Shown piece by piece: positions 33,664-34,253 of a DNA stretch of 34,253 nt. The number at the start of each line of letters is the position of its first letter. Position 1 is the stretch's first letter. The stretch spans positions 1-34,253 of the forward strand of contig JAIBDN010000024.1 of NCBI GenBank assembly GCA_024686215.1. Reading direction: 5' to 3'. Below the pieces are notes generated by a model. The model saw nothing but the letters and a program-made list of their open reading frames with translations, ran no database searches and was not told where the DNA came from. Made by a program: the position numbers and the translations under genes. The DNA comes from Gammaproteobacteria bacterium (lineage in GTDB: Bacteria > Pseudomonadota > Gammaproteobacteria > Pseudomonadales > Halieaceae).

Positions 33664-34253
33664 TGTCCATCTGACGTTGTTCCCCGGGGGTGAACTCCCC
33701 ACTTTTCGGGTCATAGCAGCGCTGCTCTATCCCCAGCTGCCAGCCGTCATCATCAGGCTCCACAGTGTAGCGGTTATAGCGTGCAGTATCCGCTCCATGC
33801 AAGCCCAGAGCCGAGGCTGAGGGCACCGCGATTACCGGCACCGTGCCATCGGTGGTTGCCATTTCATGGAAGTGCGCCCGGTGCCCATGCCCGTGTAGTA
33901 CCAACTCCGCGCCGTGTTCGGCGATAATATCCTGCACCGCACTGGCATTGGTCAGTCGCTTGCGCCATTTCTCTACTCCCGGGAGGGGGCAGTGGTGCAG
34001 GAACACTACCCGGAACAGGCCGCGCTTGGCACAGTCCTGCAGCAGCTCCGGCAGTGCTTCCAGTTGCTGCTGGTCGATTGTGCCGGAGGCCATTAACGGC
34101 GGTTTGGGGCAGGCGGTGGACAGGCCAATAAATGCCAGTTGTCCGCGCACGCGCAGGCTGGGGAACGGTTTTCTCTGGTCGCGATCACCGCTTGCTGCTG
34201 CGTCGGAGGCCATATAGTCCTGCCACAGGGCATAGGTCTGCTGCCAGTCGGCG
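33632..34253 (-). CDS. Calcineurin-like metallophosphatase family protein, 5' end beyond window
   Basis: The C-terminal part of a metal-dependent phosphatase or phosphodiesterase. The frame stays open to the last base, so the N-terminal metal-binding D-x-H and G-D motifs lie outside the window; an ATG at 34213 is internal. Visible are V-F-L-H-H-C-P (metal His region) and the late L-V-L-H-G-H-G-H motif, the conserved G-H-x-H of the family. Its last 32 bases overlap the end of the convergent nucleotidyltransferase gene. The substrate is unknown. Its closeness to the lipid genes may be chance. Confidence 0.82.
   Translation of the reverse strand, partial: ADWQQTYALWQDYMASDAAASGDRDQRKPFPSLRVRGQLAFIGLSTACPKPPLMASGTIDQQQLEALPELLQDCAKRGLFRVVFLHHCPLPGVEKWRKRLTNASAVQDIIAEHGAELVLHGHGHRAHFHEMATTDGTVPVIAVPSASALGLHGADTARYNRYTVEPDDDGWQLGIEQRCYDPKSGEFTPGEQRQMDIRRPQRPPWQ

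Overview
The window reads as chromosomal DNA of a Gram-negative, probably marine gammaproteobacterium that lives on lipids and other hydrophobic carbon. The signs are a TonB-dependent receptor, LpxL-like acyltransferases, an AsmA-family protein, an outer-membrane-type glycine-zipper lipoprotein, a wax ester synthase and a short-operon layout with ATGA/TAATG-type couplings. The OM60/NOR5 (Halieaceae) group or relatives would fit, but that placement is inference from gene content. I saw no rRNA, tRNA, CRISPR array, insertion sequence, integrase or phage gene.

Region 1 (1-11427) is a catabolic block. A minus-strand cluster runs from an AtuA-family protein (9813) through acyl-CoA carboxylase beta, an enoyl-CoA hydratase-family protein and biotin-bearing carboxylase alpha, followed by a FadH-type 2,4-dienoyl-CoA reductase. 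AtuA plus both carboxylase subunits plus a hydratase is the signature of acyclic terpene (geranyl-CoA) or closely related branched acyl-CoA degradation. MFS carriers flank it: a truncated GPH-type carrier at the left edge and a Spinster-like carrier divergent from atuA.

Region 2 (11456-17774) couples lipid uptake, activation and storage. A TonB-dependent receptor, a WS/DGAT acyltransferase and an alpha/beta hydrolase form a minus-strand unit. A FadD-type acyl-CoA synthetase is divergent from it across a short spacer that holds a perfect 7-bp inverted repeat.

Region 3 (17826-20139) is a compact four-gene minus-strand operon of two DUF1538 membrane proteins, a PII-like protein and a two-CBS protein. 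It looks like a heteromeric membrane transporter with two ligand-sensing soluble partners. Its substrate is unknown, and it is one of the two most interesting systems here.

Region 4 (20368-24139) holds a small lipoprotein, an AsmA-family protein and a serine beta-lactamase-fold hydrolase.

Region 5 (24241-34253) is a lipid-biosynthesis island. A FAAL-type acyl-AMP ligase overlaps an NAD-dependent epimerase that appears to start at CTG, followed by an LpxL-like acyltransferase, a fatty-acid hydroxylase and a second LpxL-like acyltransferase whose HX4E motif reads HX4Q. A GNAT-type acyltransferase and a nucleotidyltransferase run divergently, and a metallophosphatase enters from the right edge. 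A 2OG-Fe(II) oxygenase and a sulfotransferase converge on the cluster from the left. FAAL, epimerase and GNAT are the same protein classes as three of the five genes needed for bacterial ceramide synthesis in Caulobacter (with Spt and ACP). I therefore propose, as inference, a sphingolipid-like or other decorated acyl-amine lipid pathway. Spt and ACP are not in the window.
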